This document shows, piece by piece, positions 16,669-25,305 of a DNA stretch of 52,813 bases (the stretch's first letter is position 1; every line of letters starts with the position of its first letter). The stretch is from Cyanobium sp. Morenito 9A2 (GTDB lineage: Bacteria > Cyanobacteriota > Cyanobacteriia > PCC-6307 > Cyanobiaceae). The DNA lies in the NCBI RefSeq assembly GCF_024345575.1, contig NZ_JAGQBJ010000016.1, positions 1 through 52,813 of the forward strand, written 5' to 3'. Under the pieces are notes generated by a model, which did no database searches, was not told the DNA's origin, and saw nothing but the letters and a program-made list of their open reading frames with translations. A program made the translations under genes and the position numbers.

Positions 16669-17553
16669 ATGCATTTCCAGGACATCATCTCCACCTTGAA
16701 TCGCTTCTGGGCCGACCGGGGCTGTCTGCTGCTCCAGCCCTACGACACCGAGAAGGGGGCCGGCACGATGAGCCCCCACACGGTGCTGCGGGCGATCGGA
16801 CCCGAACCCTGGGCCGTGGCCTACCCGGAACCCTGCCGCCGCCCCACCGATGGCCGCTACGGAGACAACCCCAACCGCGCCCAGCACTACTTCCAGTACC
16901 AGGTGCTGATCAAGCCCTCCCCCGACGGCATCCAGGAGACCTACCTGGCTTCCCTTGAGGCCTTGGGCATCCGCGCCGCTGACCACGACATCCGTTTTGT
17001 CGAGGACAACTGGGAATCCCCCACCCTCGGCGCCTGGGGGGTGGGCTGGGAGGTGTGGCTCGATGGGATGGAGGTGACCCAGTTCACTTACTTTCAGCAG
17101 TGCGGCGGTCTCGATTGCCGGCCGGTGTCGATCGAGATCACCTACGGCCTTGAGCGCCTGGCGATGTACCTCCAGGACGTGGAGAGCATCTGGGAGCTGA
17201 GCTGGAACAGCGAGCGCACCTACGGCGACATCTGGCTGCCGTTTGAGAAGGGCCAGTGCACCTACAACTTCGAGGCCTCCAGCGCCGAGCGGCTGTTTCA
17301 GCTGTTCGCCCTCTACGAGGCTGAGGCCACCGAGCTGGTGGAGCGCCGCCTGCCCGCCCCGGCCTTGGATTACGTGCTCAAGTGCAGCCACACCTTCAAC
17401 CTGCTGGAGGCCCGGGGCGTGATCTCCGTCACCGAGCGCACCGCCACCATCGCCCGCATCCGGCACCTGGCCAAGCAAGTGGCGGAAATCTGGCTGCAGG
17501 AGCGCGAGGCCCTGGGCTTTCCGCTCCTCAAGCCCCAGGCCGTGCGGGCGTGA
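16669..17553 (+). CDS. glyQ: Glycine--tRNA ligase alpha subunit
   Basis: A 294-residue alpha subunit of the bacterial (alpha2beta2) glycyl-tRNA synthetase. The start [17 protein letters not shown], then [16 protein letters not shown], and the block [17 protein letters not shown] are diagnostic; [19 protein letters not shown] carries the class II motif 3 region. Length is normal. glyS, the beta subunit, is not adjacent and not in the window. The stop overlaps the start of a small downstream gene (GTGA at 17550-17553). Confidence 0.96.
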   Translation: MHFQDIISTLNRFWADRGCLLLQPYDTEKGAGTMSPHTVLRAIGPEPWAVAYPEPCRRPTDGRYGDNPNRAQHYFQYQVLIKPSPDGIQETYLASLEALGIRAADHDIRFVEDNWESPTLGAWGVGWEVWLDGMEVTQFTYFQQCGGLDCRPVSIEITYGLERLAMYLQDVESIWELSWNSERTYGDIWLPFEKGQCTYNFEASSAERLFQLFALYEAEATELVERRLPAPALDYVLKCSHTFNLLEARGVISVTERTATIARIRHLAKQVAEIWLQEREALGFPLLKPQAVRA

Positions 17554-17735
17554 TCAAGCGGATTCTGTTGCTGGTGGTGGTGGCCGCCGGCAGTTTCCAG
17601 GGCGGCAGGCTCACTGAGCGGGCCATCGGTCCGTGCCGCATGCGGCCCTTGGCCGCTCTGGTGGCGCCCCTCTTCGGCCAGAAGATGCCCAGCCCACAAC
17701 TCTGCGAACTCATGCTCAAGCTGCCCAGCCCCTGA
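17550..17735 (+). CDS. Small hypothetical protein with N-terminal anchor
   Basis: A 61-residue frame starting with GTG that overlaps the glyQ stop codon by four bases. The first 18 residues ([19 protein letters not shown] with GTG read as Met) look like a signal or membrane anchor. Two cysteines follow (GPCRMRP, QLCELM). No family recognised. The tight coupling to glyQ and the sensible N-terminus support it as a real gene. It ends five bases before the stop of the convergent LysM gene. Confidence 0.55.
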   Translation: MIKRILLLVVVAAGSFQGGRLTERAIGPCRMRPLAALVAPLFGQKMPSPQLCELMLKLPSP

Positions 17736-17739
17736 GGGC

Positions 17740-18627
17740 TCAGGGAGCCACGGGCAGGGCCGGAGCATCGAGGGTGTTGCTGCACAGGTCGATCACGATT
17801 CGCTGGCCCACAGATCTGGGTTCGGGCGGTGCCCAGGCCTCCCAGTCCCCATCGATGCGCCAGGTCTGACGGAGGCTCTCGCACTGCACCGCCACCGCCG
17901 TCGCCCCGGAGCGGCGCACACCCAGATCAGCCACGGAGGCTTTCACCAAGGTGATGCGCACCCCGCCTGGGTGCAGGCGCCAGCCGGCCCAGTCGACGTC
18001 AGTTTGTCCGAAGCGGCGCCAGCGGGCGCGGCCCGATTGCTCCCGCAGGTTGAGATCGGCCCGGTCGCGGCGTTCGGCCGGGCTCAGCAGCAGCGCGGCG
18101 GCGGCGGTCTGCTCGCCCGTGCCGGCCGGGGGGGCTGGCACCGTGGGCCCCTGGGCCCGTGGCGGTGCAGGCGATTCGGGGCGCGGGATGAGCGCTCCAT
18201 CCAGGGCGCTGCCGCCCGTCGGCAGCTTGAGCCAGCCGCCCACCTGCAGCGCTTCGGCTTGCACTCCGGGGTTGAGCCGTAGCAGGGCCTCCACCGTGGT
18301 GCCCCTGCGGCTGGCGATCGCGTCGAGGGTGTCGCCCGAGCGAATCAGCACGCCGGCCCCCGGGGGGGGGAGCAGCAGTCGCTGGCCCACCACCAGTTGG
18401 TTGGCGTCCTTGAGTTGGTTGATCTGGATCAGACCCTCGAGGCTCACCCCATGGCGGAGGGCAATCGCTTCGAGGCTGTCGCCCTCGCGCACCGTGATTG
18501 AGCCCCCTGAAGGGAGGCCCTGGGCCTGGGCCTGGGCCTGGCTCCCGCTGCCGAGCACCCAGGGCCCGGGCAGCCAAGTCCCGGGGGCGACCAGCAGCAG
18601 GGCAAAAACCACGGCGAAGGCGCGCAC
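17740..18627 (-). CDS. LysM domain protein, secreted
   Basis: A 295-residue protein likely exported or anchored by residues 2-22 (VVFALLLVAPGTWLPG region). It carries two LysM peptidoglycan-binding domains: ITVREGDSLEAIALRHGVS, and VLIRSGDTLDAIASRRGTT. A proline-rich linker follows, then a unique C-terminal domain of about 110 residues ending in a beta-rich segment (GQRIVIDLCSNTL). The start is taken as GTG 18627, just before the hydrophobic segment; the longer frame upstream overlaps the comEC promoter and is Pro/Ala-rich noise. An AQAQAQ run after the anchor comes from a short CTGGGC repeat. Likely role: cell-wall binding. Confidence 0.8.
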   Translation of the reverse strand: MRAFAVVFALLLVAPGTWLPGPWVLGSGSQAQAQAQGLPSGGSITVREGDSLEAIALRHGVSLEGLIQINQLKDANQLVVGQRLLLPPPGAGVLIRSGDTLDAIASRRGTTVEALLRLNPGVQAEALQVGGWLKLPTGGSALDGALIPRPESPAPPRAQGPTVPAPPAGTGEQTAAAALLLSPAERRDRADLNLREQSGRARWRRFGQTDVDWAGWRLHPGGVRITLVKASVADLGVRRSGATAVAVQCESLRQTWRIDGDWEAWAPPEPRSVGQRIVIDLCSNTLDAPALPVAP

Positions 18628-18707
18628 GGGCTGGGAGTGCTCAGGACGTTGGCGGAACCCTAAGAGAAGTCCCTGGGAACTCTGAAGCGATCTTCGCCTG
18701 CTTCCCG

Positions 18708-20819
18708 ATGCCAGCCATTGTGGTGTCGCTGGCCCTGCTGGCCCTGGGCCTCGGGGTGCTACCCCTGGCGGAGCCGATCCGCTGGCTGGCGCTGGTGCCG
18801 CTGCTGGCCTTCGCCGGCTGGCTGACCCAGCGCCGGGGCTGGGGCCTGCGGCCACGGGCGCTGCTGGTGGTCTTGCTGCCGCTGCTGTTGCTCTGGGGGC
18901 AGGTCCACCGCGTTCACCCGGGCCCTGACGACCCGAGCCGGTTGGTGGAGGGCACCAGCCCCACCGTGCTGGAGGGGCGGCTGGTGGCCGATGCCAGGCC
19001 ATTGAGCGTCGGAGAGGGGTGCCAGGCTGTGCTCATGGAGGCCGGGGGCGCCACTGAGCTGCGTTTCCCCAGCTGCGCCGACCTGCGCCAGGGCTGGCGC
19101 GTGAGGGTCATCGGTGAGCTGCGCCGACCCGCCACGGGCCCCCATCCCTTACTCAGCAGTGCCGCTGAGCGCTTGGCCCGGCAGGGGATCTGGAGCCAGA
19201 TGAACGTGGCCAAACTGGAAGTGCTGGAGCGTCCCCCCACACCGGTGGCTGACCTGCGTCGGCGCATGGCGACGGCCTTGATCAAGGCAGGTGGTCCCGA
19301 AAAGGGCGGGGTGCTGGCGGCCCTGGTGCTGGGCAGCGCTGTGGTGCCCGTGCCGATCGCCGTAAGGGAGGCCTTCCGGGTGGCCGGCCTCTCCCATGCC
19401 CTTGCCGCCAGTGGCTTTCACCTCACGGTGCTGCTGGGGGCGGTGATGGTGCTCGGACGGCGCTCCCCCAGGGCGATCCGCTGGACCATGGCCGGCGGGG
19501 CGATGCTGCTGTTTTTGTTGCTCGCAGGGCCCCAGCCGTCCGTGGTCAGGGCCGTGCTGATGGGGGCGGTGGCCTTTGTGGTGCTGGAGAGCGGCCAGCG
19601 CGGCAGGCCCCTGGGGGTGCTGCTGCTCACGCTGCTGGCCATGCTGCTGGTGCAGCCCCTTTGGCTGCTGGATGTGGGCTTTCAGCTCTCGGTGGCAGCC
19701 ACCGCCGGCTTGATGCTCACCGCCCGCGACCTGGAAACGGCCCTGGCCGCACGCCTGCAGCCGCTCGGCTCGGCTCCCTGGGCGCGCAAGGTGGCGGTTG
19801 GCCTGGCAGCCGGGCTGGCGGTGCCGCTCGCCGCCTCCCTCTGGACCCTGCCCCTGCAGCTGCTGCATTTCGGCAGCGTGCCCCTGTGGGCCGTTCCCTC
19901 CAATGTGGTGGTCTCTCCACTGCTGACACCCCTCACCCTCGGGGCGATGGCGATGGCGCTGGTGGCCGTGCTGGCGCCACCGCTGTTGGGGCTGTTGGCC
20001 TGGCCCCTGGTGCCGCTCACCGGCCTGCTGCTGGCGACCACGCGCTGGTTTGCGGCCTTGCCGATGGCTCAGTGGCAGTTGGGGCGCCCTAGCCCGCTGC
20101 TGGTGCTGCTGTTAAGCCTGGGCCTGCTGCCTGTGCTGGTGGCGTCCCTGGGCCGCTGGCGCCAGGGGCGGACCTGGGGGGTGGCCCTCATCGCCCTGGC
20201 GTGCGTGGTGCACCTGGGCCTGATCGGGGGCGACCGGCTCTTGCTCGTGCACCAGGGATCGGGGGATCTGCTCATCGCCACCCACCAGGGCCGCGGGGCC
20301 CTGGTGAGCACCCGTGGGGACGGGCTCAGCTGCAGCCGTGCACGGCAGCTGGCCTTGGGTCTGGGCCTGCAGCGGTTCGATTGGCTGCTCGTGAGCGACC
20401 CGGTGGCGCCGGCCGAGCCAGCCTGCTGGCAGGCGCTGTCCACTCTGGCGCTCAGCTTCGGCGGGGAGGCGTTGCCCCTGGGGCCGGGCCAACGGATCGA
20501 AAGTCCAGGGTTGACCCTTGCCCCCCTCGCCGCCGACGGTGCGGCCCTGCGGTTGCAGGTGGGAGCACACCGCTGGGTGCTGCTGCCGGATCGCCAGGCG
20601 CTGTGGTCGTGGCGCAGCGTTTCAGAGGCCAGGGGGCAGGAGCGCCTGGCGGGGCTTTGGCTGGGCTTTCGCCCCCGGCGCTCCGAACGTGCCTGGTTGC
20701 AGGCGCTCGCCCCGTCCCGCCTGTGGCTCAGTGGACGGCCACCTTCTGGGCCGGAGGGCTTGCCCGGGGGCTGGCGGGCCAGCGGTGCCAGCGGCTTCCT
20801 GCAGGGGGAGGCCGGCTGA
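18708..20819 (+). CDS. comEC: ComEC/Rec2 family DNA-uptake channel protein
   Basis: A 703-residue polytopic membrane protein. Family landmarks are the N-terminal helices, the soluble OB-like segment (LEGRLVADARPLS), and the ComEC competence core LAASGFHLTVLLGAVMVL, then RAVLMGAVAF and LLVQPLWLLDVGFQLSVAAT. ComEC forms the inner-membrane pore for transformation DNA. Most ComECs end in a metallo-beta-lactamase domain; here the C-terminal 200 residues show a remnant (LLLVHQGSGDLLIATHQG) but no HxHxDH metal site, so nuclease activity is not expected. Start ATG 18708 (MPAIVV) is chosen before the first helix. Divergent from the LysM gene. Confidence 0.88.
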   Translation: MPAIVVSLALLALGLGVLPLAEPIRWLALVPLLAFAGWLTQRRGWGLRPRALLVVLLPLLLLWGQVHRVHPGPDDPSRLVEGTSPTVLEGRLVADARPLSVGEGCQAVLMEAGGATELRFPSCADLRQGWRVRVIGELRRPATGPHPLLSSAAERLARQGIWSQMNVAKLEVLERPPTPVADLRRRMATALIKAGGPEKGGVLAALVLGSAVVPVPIAVREAFRVAGLSHALAASGFHLTVLLGAVMVLGRRSPRAIRWTMAGGAMLLFLLLAGPQPSVVRAVLMGAVAFVVLESGQRGRPLGVLLLTLLAMLLVQPLWLLDVGFQLSVAATAGLMLTARDLETALAARLQPLGSAPWARKVAVGLAAGLAVPLAASLWTLPLQLLHFGSVPLWAVPSNVVVSPLLTPLTLGAMAMALVAVLAPPLLGLLAWPLVPLTGLLLATTRWFAALPMAQWQLGRPSPLLVLLLSLGLLPVLVASLGRWRQGRTWGVALIALACVVHLGLIGGDRLLLVHQGSGDLLIATHQGRGALVSTRGDGLSCSRARQLALGLGLQRFDWLLVSDPVAPAEPACWQALSTLALSFGGEALPLGPGQRIESPGLTLAPLAADGAALRLQVGAHRWVLLPDRQALWSWRSVSEARGQERLAGLWLGFRPRRSERAWLQALAPSRLWLSGRPPSGPEGLPGGWRASGASGFLQGEAG

Positions 20820-20941
20820 GGACTGGGCGATGGCCTTCGCCGGGCGGCCGTGGGCGGCTCCATCCAGCGCTGGGCCCGGGTCTAAGGTGCCCATGGCCTG
20901 CGGGCCGGCCCTTCGTTGTGCCCTTGGCGACGCGGTGGTCT

Positions 20942-21026
20942 GGAGAGGTGGCTGAGTGGTCGAAAGCGAACGACTCGAAATCGTTTGAAGGGAAACCTTC
21001 CGTGGGTTCGAATCCCACCCTCTCCG
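20942..21026 (+). tRNA. tRNA-Ser (anticodon CGA)
   Basis: An 85-base type II tRNA. The acceptor stem GGAGAGG (20942-20948) pairs with CCTCTCC (21019-21025), discriminator G21026. The anticodon stem AACGA/TCGTT encloses a loop with CGA at 20976-20978, reading UCG serine codons. A long variable arm and the T loop GTTCGAATC are present. CCA is not encoded; a T-run follows. The 3' end is the likely attachment site of the integrase gene 186 bp downstream. Confidence 0.96.
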
Positions 21027-21211
21027 TTTTTCTTGGTTCCGAGAAGGGTTTGGTTCGCCCAGACTCTTTGCTGTGCCTAGGTTTTTGACGTTTTGATGGT
21101 CCGAGGTAGGCCGGTTATTTCCCCTCGGTGCGCAATTTTAAGTTGGGGTATTTGGTGGGGTATAGCCAGAGCCATGTTGGGGTAGAATCGGGGTGTTGGG
21201 GTATTGCTGAA

Positions 21212-22444
21212 ATGCCTTTCACTGACAGCGATCTTAGGTCCCTTCAGCCACAGGCCAAGCGATTTCGTGCTTCAGCGGGCGAGGCCCTCTTTGTAGAGGT
21301 CTATCCATCAGGAGGGCGGTATTTCGTCTGGCGGCACCGCTTTCCACCTGGGAAGGAGGGGAAATTGCGTGATTACCAGATCGGGCCCTATGGCAAGGGT
21401 CCGGGGCAGTGGACGCTGAGGGAGGCCCGTCAGGAGCGTGACCGCCTTGATGTTCTCCGCCGGCAGGGCGAGGACCCCAGGGAACTGAAGGCAGAGCGGC
21501 GTCAGAGCATCCAGCGCACGGGGGTGGTGACCTTTCAAAAGGCAGCAGAGGAGTGGATCGCGGGGAATACCAGAAAGCTCGCCGCAACCACTCTTAAGGA
21601 CTACAAAAACAAGTTGGAGAACCAGATTCTGCCTGTGTTTGGTAGGCGCTCAATCAAGGCGATCACCCGCGGTGAGTGCCTGGCGTTCAAGCGCACCATC
21701 GAAGCTCGGGGCGCACTGAACCAGTCAGACAAAGTGTTTATGGTCCTGCGCCTGGTCTTCTCCTATGCCATTGACCAAGAATGGGTCTCAGATCCCAACC
21801 CAGCAAGGAATTCCAGGCACTCCCATTCGGGGCACATCACCAGGAATCATCCCTCGCTCGACTGGAATGACGTCCCAGGATTTTTGGCAGACCTTGCGAG
21901 GAACAAGGGGAACGGAGACCCGATTGCTATTGCCTCGGTCAAAGTTCTATTGCTGACGTTTATGAGGGTGGGTGCTGTGGTGCCTGGTGAATGGGCTGAA
22001 ATTGATTGGCAACAAAGGATTTGGACCATTCCTGCCAAGCGGATGAAAGGAAGAAACGCCACTCGGCAGGAGCATTTAATCCCGATGTCACAACCATTGG
22101 TCGATGCTCTGGAAAGGCTTCGAGAACAAACAGGAGACTCGCCATATATTTTTCAGAGCTCCCGGGGCAAGGGCACTGAGCACATCGCTTTGGAAACGCC
22201 AAATCACCTCATTAAGCGCATGGGATATCAGGGAAAGCTCGTTGCTCATGGCGTGCGCAGCTTGGCACTGACCAATGGTCAGGACATCCTTAAGACCCCG
22301 TTTCATGTGATTGATCTGCAGATGGGACATAAGCCGCCAGGTAAGGTGCGTCAGGCTTATGACAAGGCGCAATACCTTGAGGAGCGGACGGTATTTATGA
22401 AGCGCTGGGCAGACCTTTTGCTGGAAAAGGGCCTGGTGGTATGA
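21212..22444 (+). CDS. Tyrosine recombinase/integrase of a genomic island
   Basis: A 410-residue integrase of the phage/island (P4-like) type. An N-terminal DUF4102-like arm-binding domain (GEALFVEVYPSGGRYFVWRHR, then LREARQERDRL) is followed by a SAM-like core-binding domain (residues about 100-195). The catalytic domain has Arg252 (FMRVGAVVPGEW), H346-x2-R349 (HGVRS), a later His (MGHK) and Tyr in AYDKAQYLEER. The start ATG 21212 follows an AT-rich leader; an upstream ATG at 21128 adds 28 residues. Its place directly behind tRNA-Ser indicates site-specific insertion into the tRNA 3' end. Confidence 0.93.
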   Translation: MPFTDSDLRSLQPQAKRFRASAGEALFVEVYPSGGRYFVWRHRFPPGKEGKLRDYQIGPYGKGPGQWTLREARQERDRLDVLRRQGEDPRELKAERRQSIQRTGVVTFQKAAEEWIAGNTRKLAATTLKDYKNKLENQILPVFGRRSIKAITRGECLAFKRTIEARGALNQSDKVFMVLRLVFSYAIDQEWVSDPNPARNSRHSHSGHITRNHPSLDWNDVPGFLADLARNKGNGDPIAIASVKVLLLTFMRVGAVVPGEWAEIDWQQRIWTIPAKRMKGRNATRQEHLIPMSQPLVDALERLREQTGDSPYIFQSSRGKGTEHIALETPNHLIKRMGYQGKLVAHGVRSLALTNGQDILKTPFHVIDLQMGHKPPGKVRQAYDKAQYLEERTVFMKRWADLLLEKGLVV

Positions 22445-22455
22445 AGTTAATGACG

Positions 22456-22653
22456 TCACCGCCTAGCGGCAGAAACCTGCTGATTCATCCACTTATGGAT
22501 GTCAGATTCGAGCCAGACCACAAGGCGTGGGCCTAGAGAAATTTGCTTTGGGAAGGATCCTTCGGCGATACGGGCATAGATGGTTGATTTGGAGAGTCCT
22601 GTGACGGATTTGACCAGAGGAAGGCGGAGGAATTTGGTGGATAAGTTAGTCAT
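22456..22653 (-). CDS. AlpA-family DNA-binding regulator (excisionase-like)
   Basis: A 65-residue protein with the winged-helix/HTH pattern of AlpA and MerR-like excisionases: FLRLPLVKSVTGLSKSTIY, then IAEGSFPKQISLGPRLVVW and ESDIHKWM. Such proteins bind near attachment sites and promote excision or regulate the integrase of islands and prophages. It ends 11 bases from the convergent integrase stop, a typical int/alpA arrangement. Confidence 0.85.
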   Translation of the reverse strand: MTNLSTKFLRLPLVKSVTGLSKSTIYARIAEGSFPKQISLGPRLVVWLESDIHKWMNQQVSAARR

Positions 22654-22824
22654 GCGAAGTGGTTTTGGTCTTCAGTCAATTGTAGCTTCGGGGGTACGTT
22701 TGTAAATTCCGAGCATGGGGGACTGCGTCCAGCGTGGTTTGATTGATGTGGTCCTAGTCGCGGTAGGTAGACTTACCGGGTCCTCTTGATTGGGGAGTCA
22801 CGATGGAAGGCTGCGCTGATCCGT

Positions 22825-23247
22825 TCATGCTTGATCCGCTTGGCAATCGCCAATGGCCTCCAGCCGCCTCAAGACGGCTTGGATAAACCCACCATCAATT
22901 AGACATGCAAGCTGCCCCGCGCAAAAACGATCCTTTCTTGCAATGGCTGTAAGGAGTTTACGAATATCCTGGAGGCTTGCCGTCTGGAGCGTTTCTGGCT
23001 TGCAGATATACGCATCAACCCGGTCAGTCCAACGGACCCAATCAAAGGGAAACACAAAACCGTTGTCATAAAGGGCGTGAACAAAACGCAGAACGTCCCT
23101 GGAATTCATGAAATCTGGGAAGAACCCAGGCCTTGACTCGGAAGTACCAGAAACAAAGCCCTTCGTCTCAAAGACGGGCAGATACCGAACCAGGGCTTGA
23201 ATTTCCTCGGCTGTGGGGACGTACGTGGCATCAGAGATTTCGTTCAT
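22825..23247 (-). CDS. DUF6508-like protein
   Basis: A 140-residue protein. The C-terminal segment DIRKLLTAIARKDRFCAGQLACLIDGG followed by AVLRRLEAIG resembles the DUF6508 family, in which a short R.DRF..G.L motif near the end is characteristic; the N-terminal half (FVHALYDNGFVFPFDWVRW) fits too. Function unknown; such genes are common in islands. The ATG at 23247 is preferred; an upstream ATG at 23289 would place the start inside the divergent promoter at 23277-23306. It is divergent from the MerR gene. Confidence 0.6.
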   Translation of the reverse strand: MNEISDATYVPTAEEIQALVRYLPVFETKGFVSGTSESRPGFFPDFMNSRDVLRFVHALYDNGFVFPFDWVRWTDRVDAYICKPETLQTASLQDIRKLLTAIARKDRFCAGQLACLIDGGFIQAVLRRLEAIGDCQADQA

Positions 23248-23276
23248 AGGGGATGGGGCAGGGCTGATAGGACGAG

Positions 23277-23306
23277 TTGACACTTGCACTGTAGCTGTGC
23301 CATACT
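23277..23306 (+). promoter_or_regulatory. MerR-type promoter with operator dyad in the spacer
   Basis: A perfect -35 TTGACA (23277-23282) and a -10 CATACT (23301-23306) are separated by 18 bp. The spacer contains the dyad GCAC-N7-GTGC (23286-23300), the placement used by MerR-family activators. The next gene is a MerR-like regulator, so autoregulation is likely. The ATG at 23313 lies about where transcription would start, implying a leaderless or very short leader mRNA. Confidence 0.6.
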
Positions 23307-23312
23307 AGCTTC

Positions 23313-23972
23313 ATGGTCAAACCCGGCCCCACAGGCGAACCCAGCTCAGACGCCGCTTCCCAGGCCACCTTCGGCCTTGAGGAGCTTCTGGCGATGGCAC
23401 AGGCCCGCCTCGGGTCCGAGGTTTCAGCGCGCACTGTGCGCCTTTACCAAACGCAGGGGCTTCTGGACAAACCCGACAGGGAGAGCAGAAGCGCCGTCTA
23501 CACCACCCGCCAACTCAACCAACTACTGCTTATCCGAACTCTCGCAGCCAAAGGCCTCTCCCTTTCAGCCATTGCCCCGCTATGTGGGCAACCGGACAAG
23601 GAACTGGAGGCCCAGCTTTCTGAAATCCTTGGTGCCGAAACACCTCCATCAGTCCACCGACAACTCAGCGGTAATCCTGCTTTGGATTACCTAGAGGAAC
23701 TACGTGAGGATGATGCAAGGGCTTCGCCAGGGACCAAGGAGAATTCGGTCCTGCCATTTCTAGGCTCGTCACTTTCCTCAGGAAAGGCAAGTCCCTCCCA
23801 GGGCAGCAGAAGCGCCGCTAACCGCTGGAACCGGTTCAATCTCGCCCCTGGTGTAGAACTGCATATCAGTGATTCGGTGTCCATCCCCCCAGCGGGATCA
23901 CGGCGATTCGCATGGTTAGAAAAGCTGGCGCAGCGTTTTGCGGAACAGCTCGATGAGCGCAGTAACCAATAG
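23313..23972 (+). CDS. MerR-like transcriptional regulator
   Basis: A 219-residue protein. Residues about 20-90 form a MerR winged HTH: FGLEELLAMAQARLG, then RTVRLYQTQGLLDKPDRE and YTTRQLNQLLLIRTLAAKGLS. After a linker of low complexity (residues about 125-170, Ser/Gly-rich), a unique C-terminal segment includes GVELHISDSVSIPP and may be the sensor or partner-binding part. It is first in a three-gene cluster with a vWA protein (70-bp gap) and a metallophosphatase. The promoter in front carries a MerR-type dyad. Confidence 0.8.
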   Translation: MVKPGPTGEPSSDAASQATFGLEELLAMAQARLGSEVSARTVRLYQTQGLLDKPDRESRSAVYTTRQLNQLLLIRTLAAKGLSLSAIAPLCGQPDKELEAQLSEILGAETPPSVHRQLSGNPALDYLEELREDDARASPGTKENSVLPFLGSSLSSGKASPSQGSRSAANRWNRFNLAPGVELHISDSVSIPPAGSRRFAWLEKLAQRFAEQLDERSNQ

Positions 23973-24042
23973 TTTCCACGGCACCGGCCACCAAGTGCCT
24001 ACACACCTAGATACCACCTAACCTGTAACCCTACTTTCAAAA

Positions 24043-25305
24043 ATGGAACAACCCACGATTCGCTTCCGGGCCCTGCGTCCGGCGGTGGCAAATGATGGTG
24101 CAACAAAGCTTGACCTTCTGGTGAGCGTTAAGGCACCGGAGCTTCCACCAAACCAGGCAACGGCTCAACGCCCTGCGCTGAACCTATCCCTTGTGATTGA
24201 TCGGAGCGGTTCCATGCACGGATCGAAACTGAGCAACGCAAAACAGGCTGCGAAATTCTTGGTCGGTGAACTGGGGGCCAATGACCGGCTATCTATCGTG
24301 ACCTTCGACGAAAGGGTCAACGTTGTGGTGCCCTCGCAGCCGGTAACCGACCCTCTGGTGTTCCTATCCGCCATCAGCACCATAAAAAGCGGGGGGTACA
24401 CGGACTTGTACCAGGGTTGGGTGGAGGGGGCACACCAGGTGGCAGAGTTTGTGAACCCTGCTGGGGTGAACCGAGTTCTTTTACTCTCCGATGGTGAGGC
24501 CAACGAAGGCCTGACATCACATGTTGAAATCGGGCAAAAGGTCGCCGGGCTCAATGCTCGTGGCATCAGCACCAGTGCCTTTGGGATTGGGGAAGGATTC
24601 GATGAGGACCTGATGGGGGCCGTGGCCAGTGGCGGGGATGGAACGCTGGCCCACATTGAAAACCCTGACCAGCTTGCAGACCTTTATGCCTCTGAACTCA
24701 GGGGCCTCGTAGCTACGGCAGGGCGCCGTGTGAGTTTCAACGTTCAACCCAAGAACGGGGCTGCGGTGTCTGATGTTCTGAATGATCTACCTGTGCTCAA
24801 GGGGGGTGAATACCAACTTCCAAACCTTCGCTACGGCCAAGAACTGAACATTGGGTTGCGGTTGACCTTGCCGGCATGGGAGCCAAACCAGCACATCCTC
24901 TCCCTTCAGCTTGGCTGGGATGATCCTGGGGCAACAGAACGCCAAATGCTCGAGCAGAGCTTGATCATGCCAATCATGGCGGGTGCGGAACTCTTGGCTA
25001 TGGAACCCGATGGGGTTGTGGCTGAAAAATTTGCCCTGCTTAAGGCTAATCGGACTCGCCGGCTGGCCATCGCTGAGATGGACAAGGGGAATGACCAGGG
25101 GGCAACAGCCTATATGGCCAAGTGCGATGCGGAACTGGCTCTGCTGGATCAGACAGATGACGTGGTCATGGAACGAAAGTTGCTGGCTGAGAAAAGAAAA
25201 ATGATCGGTAAGAACCGCAACATGACTAGGAAGCGTCTATCCAAGGAATCATTACGTAGCAGTACCAACGTGTGGAATAAAGAAGATGCTGACTCAGGGC
25301 AATGA
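24043..25305 (+). CDS. von Willebrand factor A (vWA) domain protein
   Basis: A 420-residue cytoplasmic protein. The vWA domain spans about residues 45-235 with an intact metal-ion-dependent adhesion site: D53-x-S55-x-S57 (VIDRSGSMHG), T120 (GGYTDLYQG) and D150 (LLLSDGEANEG). A beta-sandwich segment (VSFNVQPKNGAAVSDV; LNIGLRLTLP) follows, then a helical C-terminus. The layout resembles stand-alone bacterial vWA proteins that scaffold signalling complexes with kinases or phosphatases. No signal peptide. The last 20 bases overlap the start of the phosphatase gene, so the two are translationally coupled. Confidence 0.9.
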   Translation: MEQPTIRFRALRPAVANDGATKLDLLVSVKAPELPPNQATAQRPALNLSLVIDRSGSMHGSKLSNAKQAAKFLVGELGANDRLSIVTFDERVNVVVPSQPVTDPLVFLSAISTIKSGGYTDLYQGWVEGAHQVAEFVNPAGVNRVLLLSDGEANEGLTSHVEIGQKVAGLNARGISTSAFGIGEGFDEDLMGAVASGGDGTLAHIENPDQLADLYASELRGLVATAGRRVSFNVQPKNGAAVSDVLNDLPVLKGGEYQLPNLRYGQELNIGLRLTLPAWEPNQHILSLQLGWDDPGATERQMLEQSLIMPIMAGAELLAMEPDGVVAEKFALLKANRTRRLAIAEMDKGNDQGATAYMAKCDAELALLDQTDDVVMERKLLAEKRKMIGKNRNMTRKRLSKESLRSSTNVWNKEDADSGQ

